Shown: positions 15,709 through 24,237 of the stretch, piece after piece | Layout of the letters: each line of letters opens with the position of its first letter | Position numbering within the stretch: the stretch's first letter is position 1 | Source of the DNA: Alphaproteobacteria bacterium UBA6149 | GTDB taxonomy: Bacteria > Pseudomonadota > Alphaproteobacteria > Rickettsiales > UBA998 | Length of the DNA stretch: 42,065 nucleotides | Assembly: GCA_002423155.1 (NCBI GenBank) | Contig: DIUV01000030.1 | Span: forward strand, 1 to 42,065 | Direction of reading: 5' to 3' | Notes under the pieces: model-generated | Database searches by the model: none | What the model saw: the letters and a program-made list of their open reading frames with translations, nothing else | Told to the model about the DNA's origin: nothing | Made by a program: the position numbers and the translations under genes

Positions 15709-16491
15709 ATGCAGCAAAAAGAATCTGCTACGAATGGAAATAATGCAATTGCGCAATTGCTAGATAAACCATCTGGTTTAGAGGCGCGCAGTCTGCAAAA
15801 GAAATATTCCCGCCGCTTAGTAGTGCGCGATGTAAGTATTTCTCTTCGTCGGGGTGAAGCGGTCGGCTTGCTCGGACCCAATGGAGCAGGAAAAACCACC
15901 TGTTTTTATATGATTACCGGTTTAGTTGCGCCCGATGGGGGACAAATTTTTTTAGATGGTGAAGACATCACCCAATTGCCGATGTATCGTCGTGCACGTT
16001 TGGGCATTGGCTATCTGCCGCAAGAAGCCTCGGTGTTTCGCGGTATGACGGTTGAACAAAACATTCTCGCAATATTAGAAGTAAACGAACCAGATTTAGC
16101 TCGTCGCCAGGAAAAACTAGATGTTTTGTTAGGTGATTTTTCTATTTCCCACCTCCGCCAAGCCTTAGGAGCACAACTTTCTGGTGGGGAGCGCCGCCGC
16201 GTAGAAATCGCCCGCGCTCTAGCTGGCAATCCTTCTTTTATATTATTAGACGAACCATTAGCAGGGATTGACCCTATCGCCGTGGCAGATATTCGCCAGA
16301 TTGTATCACATTTAAAAGATCGCGGCATTGGTGTGTTAATCACCGATCATAATGTGCGTGAAACCTTAGATATTATCGACCGCGCTTATATAATCCACGA
16401 TGGAATGGTGCTGATGGAAGGCTCCCCTGCGGATATTGTAAGCAATGCAGAAGTACGGAGAGTTTATTTGGGCGAGCGGTTTAGTTTGTAG
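15709..16491 (+). CDS. lptB: LPS export ABC transporter ATP-binding protein LptB
   Basis: A 260-residue ABC ATPase that drives lipopolysaccharide transport from the inner membrane with LptF, LptG and LptC. Walker A is GPNGAGKTT (residues 56-64), the signature LSGGERRR begins at 157, and Walker B ends in D181-E182 (LLDEPLAGIDP). The H-loop is ITDHNVRETL, and the YLPQEASVFR Q-loop is typical of LptB. About 24 residues precede the usual LptB start (LEARSLQKKYSRR), a modest N-terminal extension. CAGGAG (15698-15702) supports the ATG at 15709. lptA and lptC, often upstream of lptB, are not in the window. An LptB implies an LPS-bearing outer membrane, unlike Anaplasmataceae. Confidence 0.93.
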   Translation: MQQKESATNGNNAIAQLLDKPSGLEARSLQKKYSRRLVVRDVSISLRRGEAVGLLGPNGAGKTTCFYMITGLVAPDGGQIFLDGEDITQLPMYRRARLGIGYLPQEASVFRGMTVEQNILAILEVNEPDLARRQEKLDVLLGDFSISHLRQALGAQLSGGERRRVEIARALAGNPSFILLDEPLAGIDPIAVADIRQIVSHLKDRGIGVLITDHNVRETLDIIDRAYIIHDGMVLMEGSPADIVSNAEVRRVYLGERFSL

Positions 16492-16531
16492 TTTTATACT
16501 AAGCATATTTTTCGGTAACCATATTTTATTT

Positions 16532-16560
16532 TTGACAGTTTTGTATGAAATATGTTACTG
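16532..16560 (+). promoter_or_regulatory. Possible promoter of the vapC module
   Basis: TTGACA (16532-16537) lies about 60 bases before the antitoxin start, with a weak -10 candidate 17-18 bases downstream (TACTGT, about 16556-16561). The partly repeated ACAGTTTTGTA and ACTGTTTTAATGTA could be an operator for autoregulation, as is common in such modules. This is inference. Confidence 0.3.
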
Positions 16561-16593
16561 TTTTAATGTAAAAACATGTTGAGGTATATGGTT

Positions 16594-16833
16594 ATGGATA
16601 TACATTTAAGACCAGATCAGGAAATAGCAGCACAGGCATTTATAAGAGCAGGTATGGTTGCTAGTGAGATGGATATATTTGATATTGGTTTGGATAAAAT
16701 AAATAAAAAAATGTCTATTAAGTTAAATTCTACAAAACAAGGTGCAATAGAACGTATAAGAAATATGCGAAAAAATATTTCTGTGTCGGAAGATATTATT
16801 AGTAAATTGCTTGATGAAGATGCGCGTAGATGA
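16594..16833 (+). CDS. Putative antitoxin partner of VapC-like toxin
   Basis: A 79-residue protein directly upstream of a PIN-domain toxin and overlapping it by 4 bases. The start at 16594 (MDIHLRPDQEI) is preferred because GAGG (16581-16584) is nine bases upstream; ATGs at 16576 and 16588 are badly spaced. The N-terminal part (LRPDQEIAAQAFIRAGMVAS) could form an amphipathic helical or ribbon-helix-helix-like region. The C-terminus (SVSEDIISKLLDEDARR) is acidic and likely wraps the toxin. I do not recognise a named antitoxin family with certainty; the role is inferred from position, size and the overlapping toxin gene. Confidence 0.6.
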   Translation: MDIHLRPDQEIAAQAFIRAGMVASEMDIFDIGLDKINKKMSIKLNSTKQGAIERIRNMRKNISVSEDIISKLLDEDARR

Positions 16834-17246
16834 GTCCTCTTTTTGTACTAGATAATTCGGTGGTAATGCGCTGGTTGTCACAAGAAAGCACCCATGATTA
16901 TGCGGATAAAATATTATCACTTCTTAACGGCAAATCACAAGCAATTGTTCCCGTTCTATGGCGGTATGAATTTATTTCTGTACTGCTTAAATTACAAAAA
17001 ACTGGCGTTATATCAAGTGAGCAGGCGGAACTTTTTGTTGAAGAAATCAACAACCTGGATTTTATTGTTGATTATGAAGGTATAGATTTTATATTGAATG
17101 ATGTACGATATTTAGCAAAAAAACATTCCCTAACTGGATATGATGCTGCTTATTTAGAACTAGCAATCAGAAAACAGATACCCTTAGCAACATTAGATAT
17201 GGATTTACGTAAAGCAGCTAGCTTTGCTAAAATAGAATTAATATGA
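16830..17246 (+). CDS. vapC: PIN-domain ribonuclease toxin, VapC-like
   Basis: A 138-residue PIN-domain protein, the size of VapC toxins, which cleave RNA (often tRNA or rRNA) when freed from their antitoxin. The acidic metal-binding set is visible: D8 (FVLDNSV), E47 (WRYEFISVL), D105 (LTGYDAAYLELA) and D123 (LATLDMDL). The ATGA overlap with the upstream small gene marks a two-gene toxin-antitoxin unit. dapE begins 9 bases after the stop, so it may read through from this module. The pair sits between lptB and dapE without any other mobile gene in sight. Confidence 0.85.
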   Translation: MSPLFVLDNSVVMRWLSQESTHDYADKILSLLNGKSQAIVPVLWRYEFISVLLKLQKTGVISSEQAELFVEEINNLDFIVDYEGIDFILNDVRYLAKKHSLTGYDAAYLELAIRKQIPLATLDMDLRKAASFAKIELI

Positions 17247-17255
17247 GATTACATA

Positions 17256-18386
17256 ATGAATTTAAATGACCCATTAGAATTAGCCAAAGCCCTGATTGCC
17301 TGTCCATCGGTTACTCCACAACAAGCTGGGTGCTTTGATTTAATGGAAAACTGGTTGCATGAACTGGGATTTTTGGTGTGGCGCAAGCAATTTGGCGAAA
17401 CGGAAAATTTATATGCTAGTTGGGGTGCTGGTGGCGTTAATGTTTGTTTGGCTGGGCATATTGATGTAGTTCCTGCTGGGGATGTGGCTGCTTGGGATTC
17501 GCCTCCATTTGTGCCCGTAGTGCGAGATGGCGTTTTATATGGTCGCGGTGCGGAGGATATGAAAGGCGCAGTGGCAGCGATGGTGGCGGCAGCGGCAGAC
17601 TTTGTTAAGCAAGGCGTAGAAGGTAAAATCAGTATATTAATGACTGCTGATGAAGAAGGTGATGGAACCGACGGAATACCAAGAATGTTGCATTGGCTGC
17701 AAGAGCAGGGGCAAAAATTAGATTATTGTTTGGTGGGAGAACCTACTAACCCTGATTTTTTAGGGCAGATGTGCAAAGTAGGACGGCGTGGTAGTTTGTT
17801 GGCAAAATTACGGGTTATTGGCAAACAAGGGCATGTGGCATATCCTGCTCTGGCAGAAAACCCCAATACGCGATTAATAAATATGCTCCATGCTTTGAAA
17901 GCGGCGCCGATTGATGCAGGATCTGAATTTTTTCCGCCGAGTAACTTAGAAGTAACCTCTATTGATGTTGGCAATCCTACTAGCAATTTGATTCCTGCCG
18001 AAGCGCGCGCGGTTTTTAATATCCGTTTTAATGATTTACATTCTCCAACAGAAATTCAGGAATATGTCCGCAATATTTGCGAGCAAGTGGGTGGTGAATA
18101 TGAGCTGCAAATGCGCGTTAGTGGTGATGCTTTTTTGACTAATAATGATAAGTTGAAAAATGCTTTGGTTGGAGCGGTAGAAAAAACAACAGGTCATAAA
18201 CCTAATCTTTCAACCACGGGGGGAACTTCGGACGCACGAATTATTAAAGATTTTTGTCCAGTTATAGAGTTTGGCACCACGGGAGCCACCGCGCATAAAG
18301 TAAATGAATGCGTAGCAGTGGATGTGCTTTATGGTTTACGCGATGTTTATAGAGAATTTTTGCTAAATATGTTTTGTGTCGATTAA
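17256..18386 (+). CDS. dapE: Succinyl-diaminopimelate desuccinylase
   Basis: A 376-residue M20 metallopeptidase-family enzyme that releases succinate from N-succinyl-LL-diaminopimelate in lysine and peptidoglycan synthesis. Two zinc ions are bound by residues seen here: H68 in AGHIDVVPAGD, D101 in GRGAEDMKGA, the acidic E133-E134 pair in TADEEGDG, and a C-terminal histidine in GATAHKVNE. GGTSDARIIKDFCPVIEFG is the typical C-terminal block. It lies 9 bases after vapC on the same strand. Its presence indicates that the organism makes diaminopimelate, hence probably a peptidoglycan wall. Confidence 0.95.
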   Translation: MNLNDPLELAKALIACPSVTPQQAGCFDLMENWLHELGFLVWRKQFGETENLYASWGAGGVNVCLAGHIDVVPAGDVAAWDSPPFVPVVRDGVLYGRGAEDMKGAVAAMVAAAADFVKQGVEGKISILMTADEEGDGTDGIPRMLHWLQEQGQKLDYCLVGEPTNPDFLGQMCKVGRRGSLLAKLRVIGKQGHVAYPALAENPNTRLINMLHALKAAPIDAGSEFFPPSNLEVTSIDVGNPTSNLIPAEARAVFNIRFNDLHSPTEIQEYVRNICEQVGGEYELQMRVSGDAFLTNNDKLKNALVGAVEKTTGHKPNLSTTGGTSDARIIKDFCPVIEFGTTGATAHKVNECVAVDVLYGLRDVYREFLLNMFCVD

Positions 18387-18389
18387 TGA

Positions 18390-19019
18390 TTAGTTTCTAT
18401 TTGCCGCCGCCTTTAGCGGACTTGACATCTTAAAACTGCTCATTTTTGCCTTAATTTTATTAATATTCATCACATTATCGATTCTACGCCGTAGGAATTC
18501 TTCCGTTTGTGTAAAATTTTCGCTGGCATCGTCTAAAAACACTAACGAGCTGGAAACATATACCTGCGCTAGTAAAAAACGCTTACTATAATAATTAAAA
18601 TCTGTGGCATTGTCACCGGCCGCATACCAGATGTCATCCACGGTTTTGTAAACTGAACGCATTCCGCGTAAGGCATTTTGGGGCAGACTGGAAAAACCAA
18701 TTGCTCTGCGCAATGATTCGCGTTTATCCGCCATAAAACGCAAACGCAGCATGACTAAATAAGCGATTTTATCGCGTATGCGTAATGTAGATAACATATC
18801 TAAATCAATATTTTCCAACATGTTATGGTCAGCCGCTTTAGAAAAATATTCGACTAGTTCCGCCACGCCTTCAGGAAAAATTCTCGCACCAGTTAAAGTT
18901 GAAAACCCAGAATTTTGCGCGGCATGCGCCAACATAGACTCCGTCCAACCTTCAAATTGAGAAAGTTTAATCGCTTGGGTTAAAATAAGATTTTTTATAT
19001 CTTCACGAGATTGGTTCAT
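18390..19019 (-). CDS. COQ9 family protein
   Basis: A 209-residue COQ9/RpsU-divergent family protein. Family members have a TetR-like helical fold that binds isoprenoid lipids and assist ubiquinone synthesis (working with Coq7 in mitochondria). The hallmark is in the C-terminal half: VDDIWYAAGDNATDFNYYSKR, then LLAQVYVSSSLVFLDDASENF (residues about 125-170). The N-terminal helical part (KLSQFEGWTESML) fits the TetR-like head. A basic tail ends the protein. The gene is convergent with dapE, with only 3 bases between the stops, and the next minus-strand gene upstream is an unknown membrane protein. Confidence 0.88.
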   Translation of the reverse strand: MNQSREDIKNLILTQAIKLSQFEGWTESMLAHAAQNSGFSTLTGARIFPEGVAELVEYFSKAADHNMLENIDLDMLSTLRIRDKIAYLVMLRLRFMADKRESLRRAIGFSSLPQNALRGMRSVYKTVDDIWYAAGDNATDFNYYSKRFLLAQVYVSSSLVFLDDASENFTQTEEFLRRRIDNVMNINKIKAKMSSFKMSSPLKAAANRN

Positions 19020-19068
19020 GTTCGCTCACCAGAAAATTTCTAGCTGGATGATACTAAAGCAAAGCAAT

Positions 19069-19551
19069 TTAAGCAAGCGCCGTAACCGCAGATTGCTGCG
19101 CATTGGGCTGCATATTTTCTGCCCAGCTATTTTGGGCTTTTTTGCTACCTTCGGCTAAAATTTGCTGTACCTTTGCCGAAGGTTGGGGGGCATCCGCCAT
19201 TATGGGCGACATTTCTGGAGTGGAAAATCCTGGAACCTCCACAGATTGTTCCAATCCCAGTCCTTTTCCTTGCTCCAACATTGCCGCTGAGAGCCTTCTA
19301 TTATGCTCAGTTGCCTCTTGAAATCGTGATGAAGTATGCTTCCAAGCGTCGTATGCGCCATGACCAACAAAATGTGCTAAAGCAAATTCAGGTATTTGCC
19401 CCATATCAATAAAACCAAGAGATAAAGCAACCACCCCTAGCCCGACTCCAATCATCGCGCCAATAAAGCCTGCCTTTCCAAAAACCTTATGCGCACCATC
19501 AAAGGCGTACTTAAAACGGTTTTCTACTTTATCTACCAATCCTGTTTCCAC
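19069..19551 (-). CDS. Unknown protein with a Gly-rich membrane segment
   Basis: A 160-residue protein I do not recognise. The start is GTG at 19551, with GAGGA five bases upstream. Residues 24-47 (GKAGFIGAMIGVGLGVVALS and onward) form a glycine-rich hydrophobic segment, and a second weaker one follows near GQIPEFALAHFVGHGAY. The last 90 residues are polar and rich in Ala, Gln, Ser and Glu, without a recognisable domain. The layout resembles the 217-residue protein at 10.8-11.5 kb (a Gly-rich membrane core and a Gln/Ala-rich tail), but I see no convincing alignment between them. It precedes the COQ9-family gene on the same strand with a 49-base gap. Confidence 0.6.
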   Translation of the reverse strand: METGLVDKVENRFKYAFDGAHKVFGKAGFIGAMIGVGLGVVALSLGFIDMGQIPEFALAHFVGHGAYDAWKHTSSRFQEATEHNRRLSAAMLEQGKGLGLEQSVEVPGFSTPEMSPIMADAPQPSAKVQQILAEGSKKAQNSWAENMQPNAQQSAVTALA

Positions 19552-19623
19552 ACAATTCCTCTATTATTATGCTTTAACCATAACAGATTTTAAAAAGATT
19601 TTGTGTGACGATTTTGTGAAGAT

Positions 19624-20520
19624 TTAGCCTGCAACCGAGGCAATTTCTACTGCTTCGGTGTCTTCTTTGGGGGTATGACGTGCCACATAAATAGACGCGC
19701 TAAGAATCATCGCCGCGCCGACATAAGTCCAAACACCAACCGTTTGGTCGAAAATCAGCCAGCCATAAAGCGATGCCCAAATTAACCCAGCGAAGGTAAA
19801 GGGCAAGACTAAGGTTACCTCTCCTTTATGCAATGCTTGCGAAACGGCTGTTTGTGCTAATGTAACCATTGCTCCCATCAGTAATAACAACGGAATATGC
19901 CCCAAATGTAGCGGATGCCAATCCAACAAAGCAAAGGGCAAAGAAATAACACTGGTTATCACCAGCATATAAAAAGTTATGCGCAAGGGTTTTTCGCTAC
20001 TGGCTAATTTGCGGATGCATATTCCGCAGCCAGCAAAGCACAGCGAAGAGAAAATAACCATCCAGGCATGCGCATCAATATTATTATTCCACGGCTGTGT
20101 AACTACTAAAACTCCGGCAAATCCAACCACTAAAGAAATCCAGCGTGCCAGACTATTTTGTTCTTTTAGTAGCCAGATAGCTAAAATTGCACTAAAAATT
20201 GGCGAGGTAAACCCCAAAGAAGCTTGCGTTGGCAAAGGAATATATTCCAACGCAAAAAATACCGAGGCAAAACCAGCGAATTCTAATACCGAACGTAGAA
20301 AAAATAATTTATTGCGTGGTGAGCGCACATGACAATCTTCACGCTTAATAAATGGTAATAACCATAAAAGCCCAAATAAATTATAGAAAAACACCATCTG
20401 AAACGGAGGAAAATCCGTTCCAAAAGATTTAGCAATCGTGTTGACTGAAACCGTCAGGAAGTTAGCCAGCAACATCCATAAGATTGCTTGGTGTTTTTGT
20501 GTAATAGAGATAGGAAACAT
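19624..20520 (-). CDS. DMT-superfamily (EamA) transporter
   Basis: A 298-residue protein with about ten membrane helices in two EamA repeats (about residues 10-140 and 155-285). The end of the first repeat carries PLPTQASLGFTSPIFSAILA and WLLKEQNS. The second repeat has LAQTAVSQALHKGEVTLVLP and the typical EamA ending. Members of this family export or import small metabolites; the substrate cannot be told from sequence. In Rickettsiales related transporters have been linked to S-adenosylmethionine or amino-acid uptake, which is only a possibility here. It is divergent from fumC with 74 bases between the starts. Confidence 0.9.
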   Translation of the reverse strand: MFPISITQKHQAILWMLLANFLTVSVNTIAKSFGTDFPPFQMVFFYNLFGLLWLLPFIKREDCHVRSPRNKLFFLRSVLEFAGFASVFFALEYIPLPTQASLGFTSPIFSAILAIWLLKEQNSLARWISLVVGFAGVLVVTQPWNNNIDAHAWMVIFSSLCFAGCGICIRKLASSEKPLRITFYMLVITSVISLPFALLDWHPLHLGHIPLLLLMGAMVTLAQTAVSQALHKGEVTLVLPFTFAGLIWASLYGWLIFDQTVGVWTYVGAAMILSASIYVARHTPKEDTEAVEIASVAG

Positions 20521-20594
20521 TATAAACTATTTGTCTTTTGATGAGGTGGTTTGTATAACATGTTCAAGCAATTTTCAAAAGAGGAATATCTAAA

Positions 20595-22031
20595 ATGGCA
20601 TCAATAATGGCTCAAAATATCAAAATTTCGGATAATAATAGCGATTCTCGCATGGAAACGGACTCTTTTGGAGAAATTTCCGTTCCCAATAATAAATATT
20701 GGGGCGCGCAAACTGGGCGCTCATTAATTAATTTTGCTATTGGTTCTGAAACTATGCCGATTCCTTTGGTGCGTGCTTTGGGAACCCTGAAACGCTCTGC
20801 CGCAGTCGTAAATATCCAAATGGGCATTTTAGATAAAACTATTGGCGATGCGATAATCCAAGCCGCTGGCGAAGTGATGGAGGGCAAACTAGACGAACAT
20901 TTCCCCTTAAAGGTGTGGCAAACAGGTTCAGGCACGCAAACTAATATGAATGCGAATGAGGTTATCTCTAACCGCGCGATTGAAATTTTAGGCGGCATAA
21001 TTGGTTCTAAAAAACCCGTACACCCAAATGACCATGTAAATATGGGGCAATCTTCGAACGATTCTTTCCCCACTGCTATGCATATTGCTACGGGGGTAGA
21101 GGCTAATAAAACCCTGATTCCTGCTTTGCAATTATTGCACAAAGCTTTAGACGCTAAAGCAAAAGAATTTAAAGACATCGTAAAAATTGGGCGTACCCAT
21201 TTACAAGATGCAACTCCCATTACTTTGGGGCAGGAATTTTCTGGTTATGCCGCACAGTTAGAATATGGAATTGCGCGTGTGCAAGCGGCTTTGCCACGTA
21301 TTTATATGCTCGCCCAAGGTGGAACTGCGGTGGGTACGGGGATTAACACCAAAAAAGGCTTTGCAGAAAATTTTGCTAAGGAAGTTGCGAACGTAACCGG
21401 TTTACCCTTCATCACCGCCCCCAATAAGTTTGAAGCCTTGGCAACGCATGATGCAATGGTGGAATTCTCAGGCGCATTAAATGTGCTGGCCGTATCTTTG
21501 ATGAAAATTGCTAATGATATTCGTTTGTTAGGGTCGGGTCCACGTTGTGGATTGGGCGAAATTTCTTTGCCTGAGAATGAACCTGGTTCTTCAATCATGC
21601 CCGGAAAAGTAAACCCCACTCAGTCCGAAGCTATGACTATGGTTGCCGCGCAAGTGATGGGAAATAATGTTGCCATCAGTGTTGGCGGTTCTAACGGACA
21701 TTTTGAACTCAATGTTTTCAAACCCGTAATTGCTTATAATCTATTGCAATCTATCAATTTAATTTCGGGCGCTTGTGTTAGCTTTGCTAATAATTGCGTA
21801 GTGGGAATTGAAGCTAACTTGGCACGTTTAGCGCAAATTCGTGATGAATCTTTGATGCTAGTAACTGCACTAAACCCACATATTGGCTATGACAATGCCG
21901 CAAAAATTGCCAAAAAAGCTCATAAAGAAGGCAGCACCTTAAAGCAAGCCGCTATTGCGTTGGAGCTATTAACTGCCGAACAATTTGACCAATGGGTACG
22001 CGCAGAGGATATGGTGCATCCGAATGATTGA
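20595..22031 (+). CDS. fumC: Class II fumarate hydratase
   Basis: A 478-residue iron-independent fumarase of the TCA cycle, interconverting fumarate and malate. The fumarase/aspartase signature GSSIMPGKVNPTQ lies at about residues 331-343, with S332-S333 in the mobile catalytic loop. TGSGTQTNMNANEVISNRA and HPNDHVNMGQSSNDSFPTAM mark the other conserved regions. It carries about 17 more N-terminal residues than E. coli FumC; GAGGA (20581-20585) lies nine bases before the chosen ATG. The last eight bases overlap the start of the RhuM-family gene. Confidence 0.95.
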   Translation: MASIMAQNIKISDNNSDSRMETDSFGEISVPNNKYWGAQTGRSLINFAIGSETMPIPLVRALGTLKRSAAVVNIQMGILDKTIGDAIIQAAGEVMEGKLDEHFPLKVWQTGSGTQTNMNANEVISNRAIEILGGIIGSKKPVHPNDHVNMGQSSNDSFPTAMHIATGVEANKTLIPALQLLHKALDAKAKEFKDIVKIGRTHLQDATPITLGQEFSGYAAQLEYGIARVQAALPRIYMLAQGGTAVGTGINTKKGFAENFAKEVANVTGLPFITAPNKFEALATHDAMVEFSGALNVLAVSLMKIANDIRLLGSGPRCGLGEISLPENEPGSSIMPGKVNPTQSEAMTMVAAQVMGNNVAISVGGSNGHFELNVFKPVIAYNLLQSINLISGACVSFANNCVVGIEANLARLAQIRDESLMLVTALNPHIGYDNAAKIAKKAHKEGSTLKQAAIALELLTAEQFDQWVRAEDMVHPND

Positions 22032-23028
22032 TGCGGAAACAACTTCGCAAATAATAATCTATCAAACTGAAGATGGGCGCACCAAGATTGACGTGCGTTT
22101 TGAGCGGGAAACGGTGTGGTTGACACAAGCATTGATTGCGGAGCTGTTTCAAACCACACCACAGAACATAACTCTCCACATCAAAAATATTTATGAAGAT
22201 AATGAATTGTTTGAATCGACAACTTGTAAGAATTTCTTACAAGTTCGGTTAGAAGGTAATCGTGAAGTTAAGCGAGAAAGTAAATATTACAATCTTGATA
22301 TGATTATTTCTGTTGGATACCGTGTTAAATCTCATGTCGCCACTAAATTTCGGCAATGGGCAACTCAGCATATACGCGAATATATAATTAAAGGTTTTGT
22401 TTTGGATGATGAACGTCTGAAAAACCCCAATCAACCTTTTGATTATTTTGAAGAATTAATCCGCCGAATTCAGGATATACGAACGTCTGAACAGCGGTTT
22501 TATCGTAAAATTACTGATATTTACGCCACTAGCGTGGATTATGACCCGACATTAGATATTAGTATAGATTTTTTTAAAACCGTACAAAATAAATTGCACT
22601 GGGCAATTACGGGGCAAACCGCAGCAGAAATAATCAAAAACCGTGCAGATAATAATAAACCTAATATGGGTCTAACTAACTGGCGAGGCGAAAAACCAAG
22701 AAAACAAGATGTTGTAATAGCAAAAAACTATCTTGATGCCGAAGAACTAGCCGCACTTAATAATCTCGTAGAGCAGTATCTGGTCTTTGCCGAAGGGCAG
22801 GCAATGCGCCGTATTCCTATGAATATGCAAGATTGGATTATTAAATTAGACGGGTTTCTTAAATTAAATGATAGAAATATTTTAGAACATGCAGGAAAAA
22901 TCTCCCATGAAATAGCAAAACAATTGGCAGAAAAAGAATATGATGTTTTTCATAAAAATCGCCAAGAATCAGAATTAAAAGATGGAGATTTTGAAAAAAC
23001 TATCGCCCAATTAAATATTAAGCCATGA
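22024..23028 (+). CDS. RhuM-family protein
   Basis: A 334-residue protein of the RhuM (virulence protein RhuM) family, named after a Salmonella pathogenicity-island gene of unclear function. Typical marks are an N-terminal IIIYQTEDGRTKIDVRFE segment and a winged-helix-like part (TVWLTQALIAELFQTTPQNI, then HIKNIYEDNEL). REVKRESKYYNLDMIISVGYRVKS, KFRQWATQHIREYIIKGF and a C-terminal NMQDWIIKLDGFL block follow. The start at 22024 (MIDAETTS) is chosen because an earlier in-frame ATG at 21985 lies inside fumC. It overlaps fumC by 8 bases and the flavoprotein gene by 4. RhuM genes are scattered among bacteria and often occur in accessory regions, so transfer into this operon is likely. Confidence 0.85.
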   Translation: MIDAETTSQIIIYQTEDGRTKIDVRFERETVWLTQALIAELFQTTPQNITLHIKNIYEDNELFESTTCKNFLQVRLEGNREVKRESKYYNLDMIISVGYRVKSHVATKFRQWATQHIREYIIKGFVLDDERLKNPNQPFDYFEELIRRIQDIRTSEQRFYRKITDIYATSVDYDPTLDISIDFFKTVQNKLHWAITGQTAAEIIKNRADNNKPNMGLTNWRGEKPRKQDVVIAKNYLDAEELAALNNLVEQYLVFAEGQAMRRIPMNMQDWIIKLDGFLKLNDRNILEHAGKISHEIAKQLAEKEYDVFHKNRQESELKDGDFEKTIAQLNIKP

Positions 23029-24188
23029 AAATGCCCGATATAATCATCATAGGAGCAGGCGCAGCTGGCTTAATGTGCGCCATTGAAGCGGGCAGGCGTG
23101 GGCGGAAAGTCTTGATTTTAGACTCCGCTCGCCGCGCTGCGGAAAAAATTCGTATTTCTGGGGGTGGGCGGTGTAATTTTACCAATATACACAGCTCACC
23201 CCAAAATTATATTTCGCAAAACCCCAGTTTTTGTACATCGGCATTATCACGCTATAGCGCAGCGGATTTTATTGCCTTGGTAAAAAAACACCAAATTGCT
23301 TTTCATGAAAAAACCTTAGGGCAATTATTTTGTGATGTCTCGGCGCAACAAATTATTGATATGCTGCTTAGCGAATGTCGCGCCGTAGGAGTGGAAATAT
23401 TATTAAATACCGAAGTTAAAGCTATAAATCGTAGTGAGAATTTTTGTGTAGAAAGCTCTATGGGTAAATTCACTGCCCAATCTTTGGTCGTCGCTTGCGG
23501 TGGTTTATCTATCCCCAAAATGGGAGCAAGTGGATTAGGTTATGACATCGCCCGACAATTTGGGCTAAAAATAGTACAAACTCACCCCGCATTAGTGCCT
23601 TTTACTATGCTAAATCATGATGTGCAACTTTCAGGCATTGCGGTTGATGCTATTGTTAGTTATCAAAAACAAACTTTTAAAGAAGCAATATTATTCACCC
23701 ATCGAGGGTTAAGTGGTCCTGCGATTTTGCAAATTTCTTCTTATTGGCAATCTGGCACGGCGGTAAATATAAATCTTGCCCCTCAGTTAGAGGTGGAAAA
23801 AATATTGTTAGCCGCCAAGCTCAACCATCCTCGGCAAGAACCAGCCAGCATTATCGCCCAAATATTACCCAAGAATCTTGCCAAATATATTATTGCCCAG
23901 CAAAATATTACCGGCAAACTGGCTGATCAATCGCATAAAAAAATCCACCAACTTGGCGATGCGATTAATAATTGGCAACCAATTCCCAGCGGAACCGAAG
24001 GTTATCGTACTGCCGAGGTAACGCGCGGCGGAGTTGATACTAACGAGTTATCTTCTAAAACTATGGAAAGTAAAAAAGTTCCCGGTTTATTTTTTATTGG
24101 TGAAGTGGTGGATGTCACAGGGCATTTAGGCGGATTTAACTTCCAATGGGCGTGGTCGTCTGGTCATGCGGCTGGACAATTTGCGTAA
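23025..24188 (+). CDS. HI0933/YhiN-type FAD-dependent oxidoreductase
   Basis: A 387-residue flavoprotein of the HI0933-like (TIGR00275) family. The FAD-binding Rossmann motif is IIGAGAAGLMCAIEAG (residues 7-22). A second family block is RISGGGRCNFTNIHSSP, and GFNFQWAWSSGHAAG near the C-terminus is the usual closing FAD contact. Substrate and physiological role are unknown for the family. The start codon overlaps the RhuM stop (ATGA), so the two are translationally coupled. lolA follows after 49 bases. The direct repeat GCGTAAAAT GCGTAAAAT spans the stop codon. Confidence 0.9.
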   Translation: MKMPDIIIIGAGAAGLMCAIEAGRRGRKVLILDSARRAAEKIRISGGGRCNFTNIHSSPQNYISQNPSFCTSALSRYSAADFIALVKKHQIAFHEKTLGQLFCDVSAQQIIDMLLSECRAVGVEILLNTEVKAINRSENFCVESSMGKFTAQSLVVACGGLSIPKMGASGLGYDIARQFGLKIVQTHPALVPFTMLNHDVQLSGIAVDAIVSYQKQTFKEAILFTHRGLSGPAILQISSYWQSGTAVNINLAPQLEVEKILLAAKLNHPRQEPASIIAQILPKNLAKYIIAQQNITGKLADQSHKKIHQLGDAINNWQPIPSGTEGYRTAEVTRGGVDTNELSSKTMESKKVPGLFFIGEVVDVTGHLGGFNFQWAWSSGHAAGQFA

Positions 24189-24237
24189 AATGCGTAAAAT
24201 GCGAACATTATAATATAATAACTACAAAGATAGCAAC

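Noticed and set aside
20612..21220. A 202-codon open frame on the minus strand opposite fumC
   Set aside because: It lies entirely within conserved fumarase sequence and shows no family features of its own.
21985..22023. Earlier start for the RhuM-family gene
   Set aside because: The extra 13 codons lie inside the fumC coding sequence, and the family's usual start is close to the ATG at 22024.
24183..24202. Tandem GCGTAAAAT repeat at the end of the flavoprotein gene
   Set aside because: Only two copies and partly coding; too short to suggest function.
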